NCBI GenBank assembly: GCA_964034945.1
Contig: OZ035960.1
Coordinates: 48,773,002-48,837,001 of the forward strand
Direction of reading: 5' to 3'
Source of the DNA: Chrysopilus asiliformis
Taxonomy: Eukaryota > Arthropoda > Insecta > Diptera > Rhagionidae
DNA length: 64,000 nt
The notes under the pieces are model-generated. The model ran no database searches. It saw only the letters and a program-made list of their open reading frames with translations, and was not told the origin of the DNA. The position numbers were made by a program, and so were the translations under genes. This document shows, one piece after another, positions 46,188 to 56,803 of the stretch. Within the stretch, counting starts at the first letter, position 1. Each line of letters begins with the position of its first letter.

Positions 46188-47284
46188 TTATTTCTCAACA
46201 TAGTCTCCTTTTAGCTCGATACACTGGACCCAGCGATGCTCCAACTTCTTTAACCCGTCTGAAAAATACGTTTTCTCGAGGTCTGCAAAGTAGGCCTCCG
46301 TAGCGGCGATGACCTCCTCATTCGACTCAAATTTCTGCCCGGCGAGTGACTTTTTCAAGTTTGGAAACAAAAAGAAGTTGCACGGGGCCAAATCTGGAGA
46401 ATACGGTGGATGGGGCAGCAGTTCGTAGCCCAATTCGACCAATTTGGGCGTGGCGACGGCGGAGGTGTGAGCCGGTGCGTTGTCATGGTGGAAGAGCACT
46501 TTTTTCTTCGCCAAATGGGACCGTTTTTTCTGCAATTCGGCGTCGAATCGGCCCAATAATTCGGTATAGTAGAGCCCTGTGATCGTTTTGCCCTTCTCCA
46601 GGTAGTGTGATCGTTTTGCCCTTCTCCAGGTAAGGTGTAGATCATACCTTGTGAATCCCAGAAAATGGTGGCCATCACCTTTTCGGCAGATAGGACAGTC
46701 TTCGCCTTCTTCGGAGCACGTTCGCCGGGTAAAGTCCACTGTTTCGACTGTTCCTTAGTCTCTGGTGTGTACCAGTGGATCCATGTTTCGTCGACGGTCA
46801 CGAAACGACGCAGAGACTCCTTCGGATTGTGCTTAAACAGCGTCAAACACTGCTGTGAAGTGGTTTCACGGTTGCGCTTGTTGTCCGGAGTGAGCAAACG
46901 CGGCACCCATCGCGCCGACAGCTTTCTCATGCCCAAAATTTCTTGCAGGATATGACCCACGCGGTCTTTTGAGATGCCTACTGTCTCAGCTAACTCGCGC
47001 ACCTTCAATCGGCGGTCTGCCAATACGAGATCGTGGATTTTTGTTATGTTATCCTCCGTGGTAGCCGTTTTCGTAGCACCTGGGCGTGGCTCATCAAAAA
47101 CCGACGTGCGACCACGTTGAAACTCGTTACACCAATTTTTGACGGTCGCCATCGAAGGAGAAGAGTCACCGTACACAGCATCCAAGCGCTCTTTGATTTC
47201 GCTGCGCGATTTCCCTTCCAGAAACAAGAATCGAATCACCGACCGATATTGCTCTTTTTCCATTTTTCTGAAATCCGCAGACAC
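46188..47284 (-). pseudogene. Mariner transposase, frameshifted by 28-bp duplication, DDN
   Basis: N-terminal part (start at 47284 or, more likely, the next ATG, MEKEQYRSVIRF): helix-turn-helix with SEIKERLDAVYGD and WCNEFQRGRTSVFDEPRPG, then RWVPRLL and the first catalytic Asp in FVTVDETWIHWY. A 28-bp tandem duplication (46578-46605 and 46606-46633) shifts the frame after MIYTLPGEG. The downstream frame continues EKGKTITGLYYTELLGRFD, the second Asp in FHHDNAPAHTS, and SPDLAPCNFFLFP, ending RWVQCIELKGDYVEK. Counting 34 residues from the second Asp reaches Asn (AAC at 46379-46377), where mariners have Asp. So it is broken twice: frame and active site. Otherwise well preserved, suggesting recent arrival. 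Confidence 0.9.
46578..46633. repeat. 28-bp tandem duplication inside mariner gene
   Basis: TGTGATCGTTTTGCCCTTCT and the following bases to GGTAG repeat at once with period 28. 28 is not a multiple of three, so it alone accounts for the frame break. Confidence 0.9.
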
Positions 47285-47443
47285 GCCCGCTTCCTTACGC
47301 GGTCAAAACAAAACTACGAGTTCGATTCGCCTGAAATTTTGACTGTAGCCGTCTATGAGAATGTACTACACGATAGTAAATTTCTCCTGCGATAGTGGCG
47401 CCATCGGGCGGTGAGGCTAAGTACTTATCGGACTGCCCTCGTA

Positions 47444-48236
47444 TTTTTTATTTTGGTCAAATTCACCGTTATTTCTTCTTGTAACGCAATCTTTGAAATT
47501 AAGATTTTACCTTCGGCGCATTTTTGTTTAATAATTTCTGCATACGGCGTTTTTCTTTTTTAGTTAAAATTTTGACTGCGGCGCAATTTTTTCGTATACC
47601 GAAGAACTTAATTATGGTTATATCTTTTTACTTATATTACAAATATTATTGAGCTTTCTCTTTGATCGTTCGTTCCAAATTTCCAAGCATACAAAAAAGC
47701 ATTTTTATCAAATTTTTAAGAAAGCGAGGGAGTTTCAAATATAGGTTTTGCCCCGAGTACCACTTTGTCTTGTCGCGGTCCTAGTTGGAAAATAAGGTTT
47801 TAATTTTGGCAAAAAACAGATTTTTTTAACAAGAGAAAAAAAATCAAAAATTATGGTAAGATAGTGGACCAAAAACAATTTTTGAAAAAGGATTCCAAAA
47901 AATTGAGGTCAAAAAACATTCAAGTTTTGTTTAATAGTTAACATTAAAAGAAATAATTTCTGTTTAAATAACCCAAAAAAAATTAATTCACATTTGGATG
48001 GCTTATTTTAATATCTTATAATACTAACCAAAAAAAACAATAACATCTTTTGTCCCTAAACGTAATTTATGTCACCATTATGGTTACAGTGACTGCACCT
48101 TTTTTGTTCAATTTTTCAATGTTCTCCATTACCGTCGTAATTGTTAAAATGTTAAAAGTGAAAATCTCACTTATTTTTGTCATAATAATATTGAATGAGT
48201 GATAAAAAAAAAGAAACATATAACAATAATAATTAC
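47444..48236. other. No gene recognised
   Basis: AT-rich. Contains two related words TTCGGCGCATTTTTGT and CTGCGGCGCAATTTTT. Probably intron downstream of the PH-domain exon. Confidence 0.4.
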
Positions 48237-48317
48237 CTTTGTTCTGTAGAGCGGATTGTTGAAGTCCCAGTCAGGTGCAACAAAAAGGTAACCACATTTG
48301 GACACTTTACGTGACGC
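48237..48317 (-). CDS. Host exon: start of a PH domain, outspread/MPRIP-like
   Basis: Minus-strand exon of exactly 27 codons between a pyrimidine-rich acceptor (TTTCTATTTCAG) and a GTAATT donor. It encodes [13 protein letters not shown] then [15 protein letters not shown] basic lead-in, K-x-G-Y/W-L-F-V-A-P and a D-F-x-N-P-L-Y-R-T/S-K stretch match the first strands of the N-terminal PH domain of the outspread/MPRIP (myosin-phosphatase Rho-interacting) family, which binds actin/myosin-phosphatase components. The next exon would be expected to begin with a W-Q-R-R-W/F-F-like strand; I did not find it in the window. The Drosophila outspread gene is known for very long introns, which fits. The family name is from memory and not confirmed by search. 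Confidence 0.6.
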
Positions 48318-49693
48318 CTGAAATAGAAAAAAAATGCAATTAAAAACTATTTAGGCGCAGGTCATATTGAAATAGTCGTAGATAAATCTTAACATCAAAC
48401 AAGAAGAAAATCACAGACAAAAGAAACTGGTAAATTATTCAATTAAGATTGAAACCAGAAATTAGTCATCAAAATTGCTGTTTAATTGGAAAAATGCTTT
48501 TACGATCATTAACAGAATCTCGCATCGAAATTAAACTCATCTAAACAACATATTTACACTGCAAACATCGAAATCTCACGTTGATTCAACAATTTTTAAT
48601 GTCTTGTAAATAAAACAAAAGTTGGGGCCGAAACACACACATCGGGAGGGAGAGCGAAAAAAAAACTTGTTATCATCTGACTTACACCTGCTGACCTTTC
48701 CGACACCAGACACCCATCAAGTTAAAATTGATTTCTCTTATAAATATGTTTACAATCATAGAAATTGGTAAAAACTTTCATACACGCAACATTTCTACTG
48801 GCATATCTTCATATCTAACTTCATATAGGCAAGCATTTCGCTAAGATCACGACCTGGCGGCTGCACTGTAGGCATTTTTGATCTTGGATAGTGACCCACG
48901 ATCAATACTTTAATGATCGCTGTTTCACCTTTGAAAATTTTCTTCAAACTGATGCGTATCTTGAGCTTTAAATCACAATTTGCATCCATTTGAATTTTTA
49001 AATATCTAAAAGTGACCTTTGAAGAGTCACGAGAAAAGATTTTAGGTCGCCCAGAGACAAATTTTCCAGAGATATAGAAACACTCACCTGCCACATTTTC
49101 ATATGGATTTATCGAAAATGGTGTGTCGTATAAAAAAAACTTGATAAAAAATATGGTGCTGACATAATTTCTCCACATATTCAAACTCAACAAGAATTCT
49201 CTAACCCCTTTTTTGTCACATGAACGCAAATTTTTGTTGGCAATTTATCTTAAAAATGTATCGTTTTTTCAATTAAATTGGAAACATGAAAATTGTGCCA
49301 GTGGATTAATAACACATTTTTCCATTACCCGGAAAGAAGATGGTTTGCGCGCACGACCGGAAATATCGAATATCTTTTTAGAGAAACGCCAGCTGGATGG
49401 AACAGGAGGAATTGCAAACGGAAACGTACTTCAAAATCAAGTAAGATATAATGCGATCTTATATAACTTTTCCATACATCAAATGCCGATTGGATTAATG
49501 TAAAAAAATTCACCTAGATTACAGGAATCGAATTGAAATTTCCGATAAAATTTGGTTTCTTATAAGATATTTGGCGATTGCCTTCTGGCAATGTTAGGTA
49601 ACTACATATACCCTATTCTATGTTGACACGGCTTTATTTTACAAAATTTTGTTCAGTCGGTCAAAGAAATGCGTTTTTATGCAACTTCAGCGT
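48318..49693. other. No gene recognised; probable upstream intron
   Basis: A 144-codon minus-strand frame at 48795-49229 (contains KMPTVQPPGRDLSEMLAYMK) has no recognisable domain or splice sites of note. 49325-49600 holds words like those of family C (CATCAAATGCCGATTGGATT; GCCTTCTGGCAATG), so it is partly a decayed minus-strand family C copy. Confidence 0.35.
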
Positions 49694-50066
49694 GCGTCTA
49701 TTTCATACGCAGGGCAAATTGCCGGGCATTTCATATTCCAGCATGGCACAGAATAATTTGATTTTACAGCCCAATATAACTATTATCAAGGCCCTGTTAT
49801 ACCAATCACTGAAAAATTAAAAAAAAAGTCTAAAGCTTACTTACTATGATGATCGTCAATATTTAAAAGGAAAATATCATTTAAAAAATAACTAGCAACA
49901 TATGAAATGCAGGGCAAATAAATAAAAGCTATTTTACGACATTTCAAAAACTATTAATTTTAAAAACAGCAGGGCAACGAGTTTCTTATTTTCTCATCAA
50001 AACCCACTGTTTTTGGTTGACCTGCAAGCAGCATGGCAAAACTTGCCCTGCGTATGAAATAGACGT
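49694..50066. mobile_element. MITE family G, copy 2, with 9-bp target duplication
   Basis: CTTCAGCGT occurs at 49685-49693 and 50067-50075. Between them, GCGTCTATTTCATACGCAGG at the left and CCTGCGTATGAAATAGACGT at the right form 23-bp inverted repeats. 373 bp, non-coding, related along its length to 33496-33863. A 9-bp duplication is typical of Mutator-like (8-9 for Merlin) elements. Confidence 0.85.
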
Positions 50067-50177
50067 CTTCAGCGTCTATCAAAAATCTAAAACACGTGTT
50101 GTCCAACAAACATGTTACCTTGGTGGCGTTTTTACAGTATTGTGTTGGGGGGTGGCGTTTTTGCAGTATGGTGAGAC

Positions 50178-50764
50178 GTGGATTCAACTTCAAACAAAAA
50201 AATCGCAATAAAGTGTATCGAAGACAAGGAGTGGGGGTTTAAACAACCTAAAACATGTTTTAGAGACAACCTCTTATCACATAATTTTAAAGCACAGGAT
50301 TTTCTTAAATATTTTAATCTTGCAAAAAGAGAATCTTCTGAAACTGTATGTGAATGTAACAAAAAAGAAAATTGGATTGAAAAACTCAATTGGGGAGGTA
50401 TGAAATGCGATAGAAAAACCACCAGTCTTACTCAAATATTTAACAAACTGATAAAATTTTTATTTAACTTTATTTCAAAGAAGCATTTAAACGACTACCA
50501 AGACTTTAAAATTTGTTTAACGATTAAAAAGCTCATCACTGATGATCACTAGATCATTTAATATCAAATAAATTATAATTGCTACAATGTTGCGTAATAT
50601 TAATCGTCTTTTATAAAACTCGTTCAATAATTTTTGTTCAATTTTCCTCACAGTTGGATACTTGTGGTAAAAACACCGAAACACGCAGCTCGGAAGAGAT
50701 TCCCAAGCATTTCGAGATCTTGGGAAACTGCATGTGGTACACTATTTGCACATATATGTTATAA
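50178..50764 (+). CDS. Possible two-exon coding fragment, unknown protein
   Basis: Frame 50178-50552 looks protein-like (GFKQPKTCFRDNLLSHNFKA, DFLKYFNLAKRESSET). It contains a GTATGT donor in phase at 50346. After 308 nt, a pyrimidine-rich acceptor (TTTTCCTCACAG) opens exon 50654-50764, reading LDTCGKNTETRSSEEIPKHF then EILGNCMWYTIC before a stop. Joining 50345 to 50654 keeps the frame. No upstream ATG or acceptor is convincing, and the reverse strand of the second piece is also open, so this could be a fragment or chance. No family recognised. Confidence 0.25.
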
Positions 50765-52376
50765 TCCACCAAATAACACAAACCACAATGGAAAACATAC
50801 GTGGAAATGATGATCCGATGATTATTATTAACTCTCAATCTTGCGTACCGAATTAATGTGCGAATCTCATTACGCTTAGTCAAATAGCTCGAAATCTATC
50901 CAGGAAGAAATCTCAGAACACACCGTGGCAAGTTAATTGCCTTTTTACTCCCTTCGAACGTCTTAATTGCACACAGTTTCGCCAAAACAATTTGTCAAAA
51001 TTGTAAATACCTCTTTTACACAGAAATATTTTTGAGTGTGTAATTTATTTGTATGATCATTCCGTCCATAATTTAGCACACTAATCGTGTGAATTTACTG
51101 TGAAAAGACGCCAGGTGAAATGCGCATAGAGCGGGTTTTCCGGAAGAACTTTCGTGGATTTTAAATTGTCTACGAAATGTGAACGGTTCAGGTCGGTTTA
51201 AACTTTGCGATAATGTGCGGTTTGATTAGATGTCCTCCATCCGGAACAACACCCTTGGCTCAGCTCAGCACACTGTCAACATTATAATTTCGGTGTGACT
51301 TTGTCTCTAAAAGAGACGTTAAGATTTGAATTTCTATAGACTAGTGTGCAATAGCAAGGTCAAGTGTGAAAATCCGTAAGATGCGGTCGACTGGGGCCCA
51401 AGACGATCATGTCTCTAATATGCCACGACTGTGTTAACAGCAATGGTTTATGGCTTATGGAACTACCGAACTATGTTGCGGTGGCAACTGAATTATGTTT
51501 CATTAGGCAGAAGGTTAGGATTCCGTTTAATTCAAATAAAAGTTACAAATTACCGCATGGAATGCACGCTGCTCACGTTTAATTAATTTTTCGTTATTAA
51601 TTGAGCGACTAACGCGATGAAATAAGGTCATTAATCAGAAGTTGGCAAAATACTTGAGCCATAAGTAAGCAATTGAAGGAACACTTCGAATCCATTTGTG
51701 ACGATGTCGGGCTACCGCAATGTCAAGGTTTAGGTTAGATAGCGGAAGCCATTCGAACGCTATTTTTGGACAAATCGTTTGCACTTGAAAACAGTGACAA
51801 AAAATTAATTTGAAATTTATTTGATTAATGTAATCATACAGAGTTCATTATGTCTACAAAAACCAATGTTTTCGACAGCGTTTTGTTCATTTTCATAAAT
51901 TAATTGAAAACATTTACTTCCCCATCCGTGTTATCGAAAAAAAAACATACGAAATATTTTTTTCTGATAGACAAAAGCCACTGGCAAAAACAATGGTGTT
52001 TTGTTTAAGAAAAAATTAATGGGTAATTTTTCACCTTTATTGAATTCGTAGTTTAACTGATTTTAAGTGGTACTTATTGAGTTACGTTGGTGTCAAATTT
52101 ATATCCATTTTTAAATTAATGCGTTATATTGCAAAAAATTGGTTTTGAATATTTAAAAACAAAAAAAAACCGATCATTAAACAATATTTTTCATTAAGAG
52201 TTTCAAACAAATCATTTGGAATCTCAATAACGCAAATGTTTTCTATTTTTCAGTTACCCTACTGGGGCTTTTAACATTTTTTTTTTATTATTTCAAACTC
52301 TTTAGTTCAAAATTTCAAAAAGGATAATAATTTTTTTTATTAAAGTTTTTGATTTTTGTAAACATTTATTTTTGTA
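50765..52376. other. No gene recognised
   Basis: 50.9-51.8 kb is balanced and non-repetitive, AT-rich after that. Possibly conserved non-coding host DNA. No frames of note. Confidence 0.4.
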
Positions 52377-52610
52377 TTGAGGTTTCAACGAAGACTTGGC
52401 GCGACAGTACATAGCCTTATCGCCCATTGGGCGTTTTCGTTTTTGGCACCGGAATCATGGCACCGGAGCATTTGCTACCAGTCAAAAATTAAGTCTGCTA
52501 CCAAGAGTGCTGTCCCCGTGTTCGAGTATGCCGGAGTGAAGAACTGTCAAAACCTTCATAATGGGAGATCGCCGGTCAATTCTTGGATTAAGTTTTGCTG
52601 TTATTCATCA
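52377..52610. repeat. GC-richer repeat related to 52980-53180
   Basis: ATTGGGCGTTTTCGTTTTTG (52435 on) is the inverse of the CAAAAACGAAAACGCCCATT block at 53158-53177. GGCACCGG words occur twice, and GCATTTGCTACCAG resembles GTCATTTGCTCCCGTACC at 53004. Probably another piece of the same SINE-like family. The 83-codon frame across it is not supported. Confidence 0.45.
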
Positions 52611-52979
52611 ATTATTCAAAGAATTTGATAAATATTATGCTGCACAATTGGAAGCTAAAGATATGGAGATTATTTTAATTATATGAGCTTTGCTATTTGG
52701 AGAATCTAGTGCCGCACAACCTAAGAACAGTGACTTTCTTCGCTCACAGGATTTAATATAAATCAACACAGGCATAATCGAATTTATAGATATTGAGGGA
52801 CAGTTCAGTTTTAATCAAGTCATCTACTATTTCCAAAAAATATCATATTTTACCATTTAGCCAATTGTTTAGCAAGTATCTATCGCTCGTATTGATTGAT
52901 AAATAATTACCCGTCGAGACTTTCACATTTCCTTTCTTCTAACATGATTTTTGTCTGCAAAAAAACTTTAAGATTCAAA

Positions 52980-53361
52980 ATAACGACCGACTGTTTCTTG
53001 GTGTCATTTGCTCCCGTACCAAGACTAGGTCCAGCGGTGCTACCACCAAGATTCAAAAGAGCTAAACTCGAACAGCCGGTGTCAGAATCATCTGACGCCA
53101 AAGTGGCAAATTCGAACAGTTTTTCTTGGCACCAGGCGTAAGGTGCTAGCACCGTGTCAAAAACGAAAACGCCCATTGTGTCCTGTTACAGAGCTTGGAG
53201 GAGTATTCAGGCGGCGGGAGGCAAAGACCAAACTGGTCCGTGTTTGGGTCCATGAGCAGAAAAGTCCCAAATTCAAATTCAAGCCGAATTATTTTGCCCT
53301 GAGTGGGATTTGAACCACTGCTCTTTGGATCACAAGGCAAGAACTGAGCCATCCACGCCAC
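52980..53361 (-). repeat. tRNA-derived SINE-like element
   Basis: On the minus strand it starts at 53361 with a tRNA-like head (53361-53296), continues with TTCGGCTTGAATTTGAATTT, a CCAAACACGGACCAGTTTGG hairpin, CCTGAATACTCC, the shared GGGCGTTTTCG block, and a GGTGCTAGCACC palindrome. The 3' limit is uncertain. Confidence 0.55.
53296..53361 (-). repeat. tRNA-like promoter head (boxes A and B)
   Basis: GGATGGCTCAGTTCTTGCC fits box A and GTGGTTCAAATCCCAC forms a T-arm with box B GGTTCAAATCC. The distance between them fits a tRNA, and AAGAGC may be the end of a variable region. The acceptor ends do not pair, so this is a tRNA-derived RNA polymerase III promoter of a SINE, not a working tRNA gene. 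Confidence 0.65.
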
Positions 53362-54430
53362 TTACAACGTTATCAAAAATAAAGACACCTCTCGCACGCC
53401 CGGGGTGGGGTGGGGTTTTACAATAAGAAAGTTATGTGCGGTTCACATGTTTTTTTTTGTGTCGAGCTTGTGGTATCGAGCTTGCGGTATCGAATTTTCT
53501 GGTACAGTTCACAAATTATTTTGTTTTTTAATTTCACTAGAAAAAAAGAATCTTTTTTAGAAGAAATTTTATTTAAAAACATTTTTCGGATGTTTCATGC
53601 TGATTTTTTTGATATCATAAATTGTGGTTTTGGCCCTCGGTGTAGTAAAATGCCCTATTAAAGAATCAGTCGTTGAAAAAATAGTTGAAAAAAAAATTCG
53701 TTAGTGATGTTTTCCATACTTTGCATCCCTTTGTTTGAAGCATTTTGCATAGTTTTTTTTCTCCTTTTTTTAGAGCTTTGTTTAAAAAACTTTCATTTTA
53801 GTCTTCAAAAGTTTTTTTGTATTCATTCTAGTCTTCAAAAGTTTTCTTGTAACACTGGGAGAATCCGGATATGCAGTTGAATCACGAACCGTCATTTGAT
53901 TAAACTGTTTTTTATTTGTACTCCAAAATCATATGTTTTTTATTTGAATTAAAAGAGAAAGTAGTAAGAACAAATACCAAGCCATTCATTTTAAATGCTG
54001 GTTATTTAAAACATTTTTTTTTGTATTTGATTTAAAAGCATCTGAAATTATTTTAATGAAAAGTATTTAAAACAAATACCCAATCAGTTAATTTGACTGT
54101 CTTACACAGTGTTGTTTTTTATGTAATTCAGTCAAAACAAATAACCGAGCATTTATTTTGAATATATAGGCAATTATACCGGCGCTTTTGTCAATGGTGA
54201 ATAGAAAGAGAATGGGTGAGAATCATCGTCGTCGTTGGCGGCACATACAAATACATTTTCTTTGCTTCTATGCACTCAGAATACCAAATATGGCGATTTG
54301 GTTTTTCTGATAAATATGGGAGTTTTGAACAAGTTATTAAAAACTATTTCTTTGTTTTTTATATCAAATCTGAATACAAAAAATCAGTTTCAGGGACTAT
54401 AGCTTCATCTATAAATTAGTTTGAGTTATT
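53362..54430. other. No gene recognised
   Basis: AT-rich. CATTTTAGTCTTCAAAAGTT is repeated near 53793 and 53826. TTATTTAAAACATTTTTT/AAAACAAATACC words recur at 53970-54090. Confidence 0.35.
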
Positions 54431-54553
54431 TTTCGTAAGATTTTGTATGCCCATGTTTTCTGATTTATTTTTTCAGAATATTTTCTGTTTTTTTTAGAAT
54501 ATTTTCTGATTTATTTTTTCAGAAAAATATGGGCATATAAAATTTTACGAAAG
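54431..54553. mobile_element. Foldback element with internal direct repeats
   Basis: TTTCGTAAGATTTTGTATGC and CCATG at the left are inverted as CATATAAAATTTTACGAAAG at the right (a few mismatches). TTTTCTGATTTATTTTTTCA appears twice inside. 123 bp, non-coding. Confidence 0.65.
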
Positions 54554-55146
54554 ATATAACGAGGGGAGTATGTTTTTCCGAGGTATCGCTATCATATTCA
54601 TCAAGAGAATTCATTCGTTTGAAGTTTGTGATCTAAAAATTTATGCTACCCAGATTTTTTTCAATTTCCACTAAGCCATAAAATAAAATACTGAAATGTA
54701 ACCAATATTAAGTGCTTACCACAGATATACAAATAAATACATTCCATCAACATGCACTAATAATAAAGAAAAGAGGTAGCTTTTTTTGACAAAAAAAAAT
54801 CATTTGGTTTAAATACTTTTCATTTAAATCAAATACACAAACCCTTGACGCAAATTTAGCGAATTTTTTTGTTTGATTCAACTACTTTTTTCGTTGAATC
54901 TAATGACAACTTTTGCTCAGTGAAAAAAAAAATTTTTTTTTGGCAAATTTCATTAAAAAAAGTTCTATTTATAATGAAGTTATGTTTAATTATGCGAAAA
55001 TTAAAGAAGAGACCAAACTTTTCAAAGATTATAAAAATCACATTGTAGCTAGAAAAATTCAAACCGTCCGTCCCTAGTAAAATCTTGAAAATTTTATAAA
55101 TTGTAAGACTTATTCGAATGGTTTTCAATTGTAAGACCATGTTAAG
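54554..55146. other. No gene recognised
   Basis: AT-rich. The minus-strand frame at 54856-55191 is low-complexity Phe/Lys/Ile and overlaps the next foldback. Confidence 0.4.
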
Positions 55147-55287
55147 ATTGGTTGAAATAGTCCACCTAATTCTGACAAAAACTGGCAACATTAAGGCAAG
55201 GTGAGGAAGTGGGGCTCAGTCCCACTTCCTCACCGTGCCTAAATGTTGCAAGTTTCTGTCAGAATTAGGCGGACTATTTCAACCAAT
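55147..55287. mobile_element. 141-bp foldback element, about 67-bp arms
   Basis: Arms 55147-55214 and 55221-55287, starting ATTGGTTGAAATAGTCC and meeting at a CTCAGT loop flanked by AGTGGGG/CCCACT. Only a handful of mismatches and indels. Non-coding. No clear target duplication. Confidence 0.8.
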
Positions 55288-55335
55288 GTGAACACTGAAC
55301 AGGCTCTAAAAGGCTATCGCTTGATTTTAAATTTA

Positions 55336-55498
55336 CCCGGCCCTTACACGCGACTATAAAAACTGTCAGTAGCACAGACTTCAAATGTCAAATTACTGAC
55401 AACGCATTAAAATACATTTAGCCAACTGGCAGTCAGTGCATTTACACGAGACTGTGTCAGCGACTGTGTCAGCTCTACAGACGCGTGTAAGGGCCGGG
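55336..55498. mobile_element. Harbinger-type MITE, TTA target
   Basis: TTA at 55333-55335 and 55499-55501. Ends CCCGGCCCTTACACGCG and its inverse are perfect over 17 bp. The interior has GACTGTGTCAGC repeated. 163 bp. A 3-bp TWA-class duplication points to PIF/Harbinger mobilisation, though the ends differ from those of the 29.8-33.3 kb element. Confidence 0.8.
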
Positions 55499-56803
55499 TT
55501 ATTCTTTACAAAAGTCCGTTCATTAGTTAAACAATATTGTATTATAATACAAATCAGAAAAAAACAGTATATTTCTAACCGTCGACGGAATTAGATGTTT
55601 TAATTATTAATATCCAAATTTGTGTTCCCCACAAAACTTTCCAGCAATTTCAACAAATTTACTTAACGGTCTTTCATTAAGTCTTTCTTTAAAATTTTCT
55701 ACATTAGTTTGAGCTACTCTTCATGTTTTAATTACTCCACGTTTCCTTTCAAAAATAAAAAATAAAACAAGTTACTAAGACGATATTAAGTAGAAAAAAT
55801 GTGACATCGTGCTAGTAAACTAACTAGTAAAGTATCGCCAATTTACATAATTACTAAAACCAATAAATGAAACGGTCTATGGGACACGATAAAGAAATTA
55901 ATGCAAAAGTTAAACAAGTTTTTCCAATCTTATCTATCGAAGGGTGACATGCATTTTACTTCTCAGCTACTTAACCTCAAATGAAAACTAAAGTTTCAGT
56001 CAAATAGCGCTAAGTGCAACAATGTTACACTCTGAGCTGTCTAATTGCATGACTTTCTCAAAAGAATTATTGAAAAAAAGATTTTTTTAAATAAGAAAAC
56101 ATTTAATACTTACGGATACCACAACAACTGGCTAGACATGCAAGTATATAGAATACGAAAAAAAAAAATCAAATCAGAAGAAAAAGTTGTGAAAAACTTC
56201 TTTAAAAACACATTAAAGAAGAATCAATTAATCTCGGTATATATAGAGAAACTTTATCTAAGTAAGTAGTATTGAAGGTATCTAATAATGCAAATGTATA
56301 GATAGATATTCGCGACAGGTTATAGGGATTAATGTCAATTGAGTCTGAAATGGTAGACAATTTGGCATAACTTTTACTATTTATTTGGTCTTGTTAGCGA
56401 TGTTGGTGCATGATGACTTCTTAGATGATAGTCTCAGTATCTGTTTCGTCATAGATACCACTTCAGTGCTAAATGAACATTAAATGCAACAAAGGCCAGG
56501 GTATCAAAGATACACGATCAAGTCATACCTGCAATTGCCATCACTTTGCTAACAGTGCATTTAAATGCCAATAGAATGCGACCTGAAGAGACCATTATCA
56601 TCATCATAATCATCTCTATATACCTGGCCATCATCATAGTCATATAATCGTTATAACAACAGGTAACGTTTACTTTTATGCTAACTGATTTGGTTTCAGA
56701 TTTATCCGAGAGTATCTATTTATCTATCTATCTATCTATTAACTTATCTATTTGTATGCGCATTTAGTCGAATTATACGCCGCACCGTGAAAGAAAAAGT
56801 TAC
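55499..56803. other. No gene recognised; TCTA microsatellite at 56.72 kb
   Basis: AT-rich. TATCTATCTATCTATC near 56720. A possible short minus-strand exon ending at the GTAAGT near 56113 (frame ...MSSQLLWYP) is too short to support. Confidence 0.35.

Larger units (their letters stand above)
46105..47441 (-). mobile_element. Near full-length mariner element
   Basis: TA at 46103-46104 and 47442-47443. Terminal repeats CGAGGGCAGTCCAATAACTA and (inverted right) CGAGGGCAGTCCGATAAGTA extend about 30 bp with few mismatches. 1337 bp, of which 28 bp is a later tandem duplication. It sits in the middle of a small host inverted repeat (GTGAATTTGACCAA before, TTGGTCAAATTCAC after). Confidence 0.9.

Noticed and set aside
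47033..47395. 120-codon plus-strand frame
   Set aside because: Antisense shadow of the mariner transposase gene and its terminal repeat.
48795..49229. 144-codon minus-strand frame near the PH-domain exon
   Set aside because: Does not join the PH exon through recognisable splice sites and has no domain signature. Length alone is not enough in AT-rich DNA.
53296..53361. Functional tRNA gene
   Set aside because: Box A and box B are good, but the acceptor ends do not pair and an extended repeat body follows, so it is a SINE-like head.
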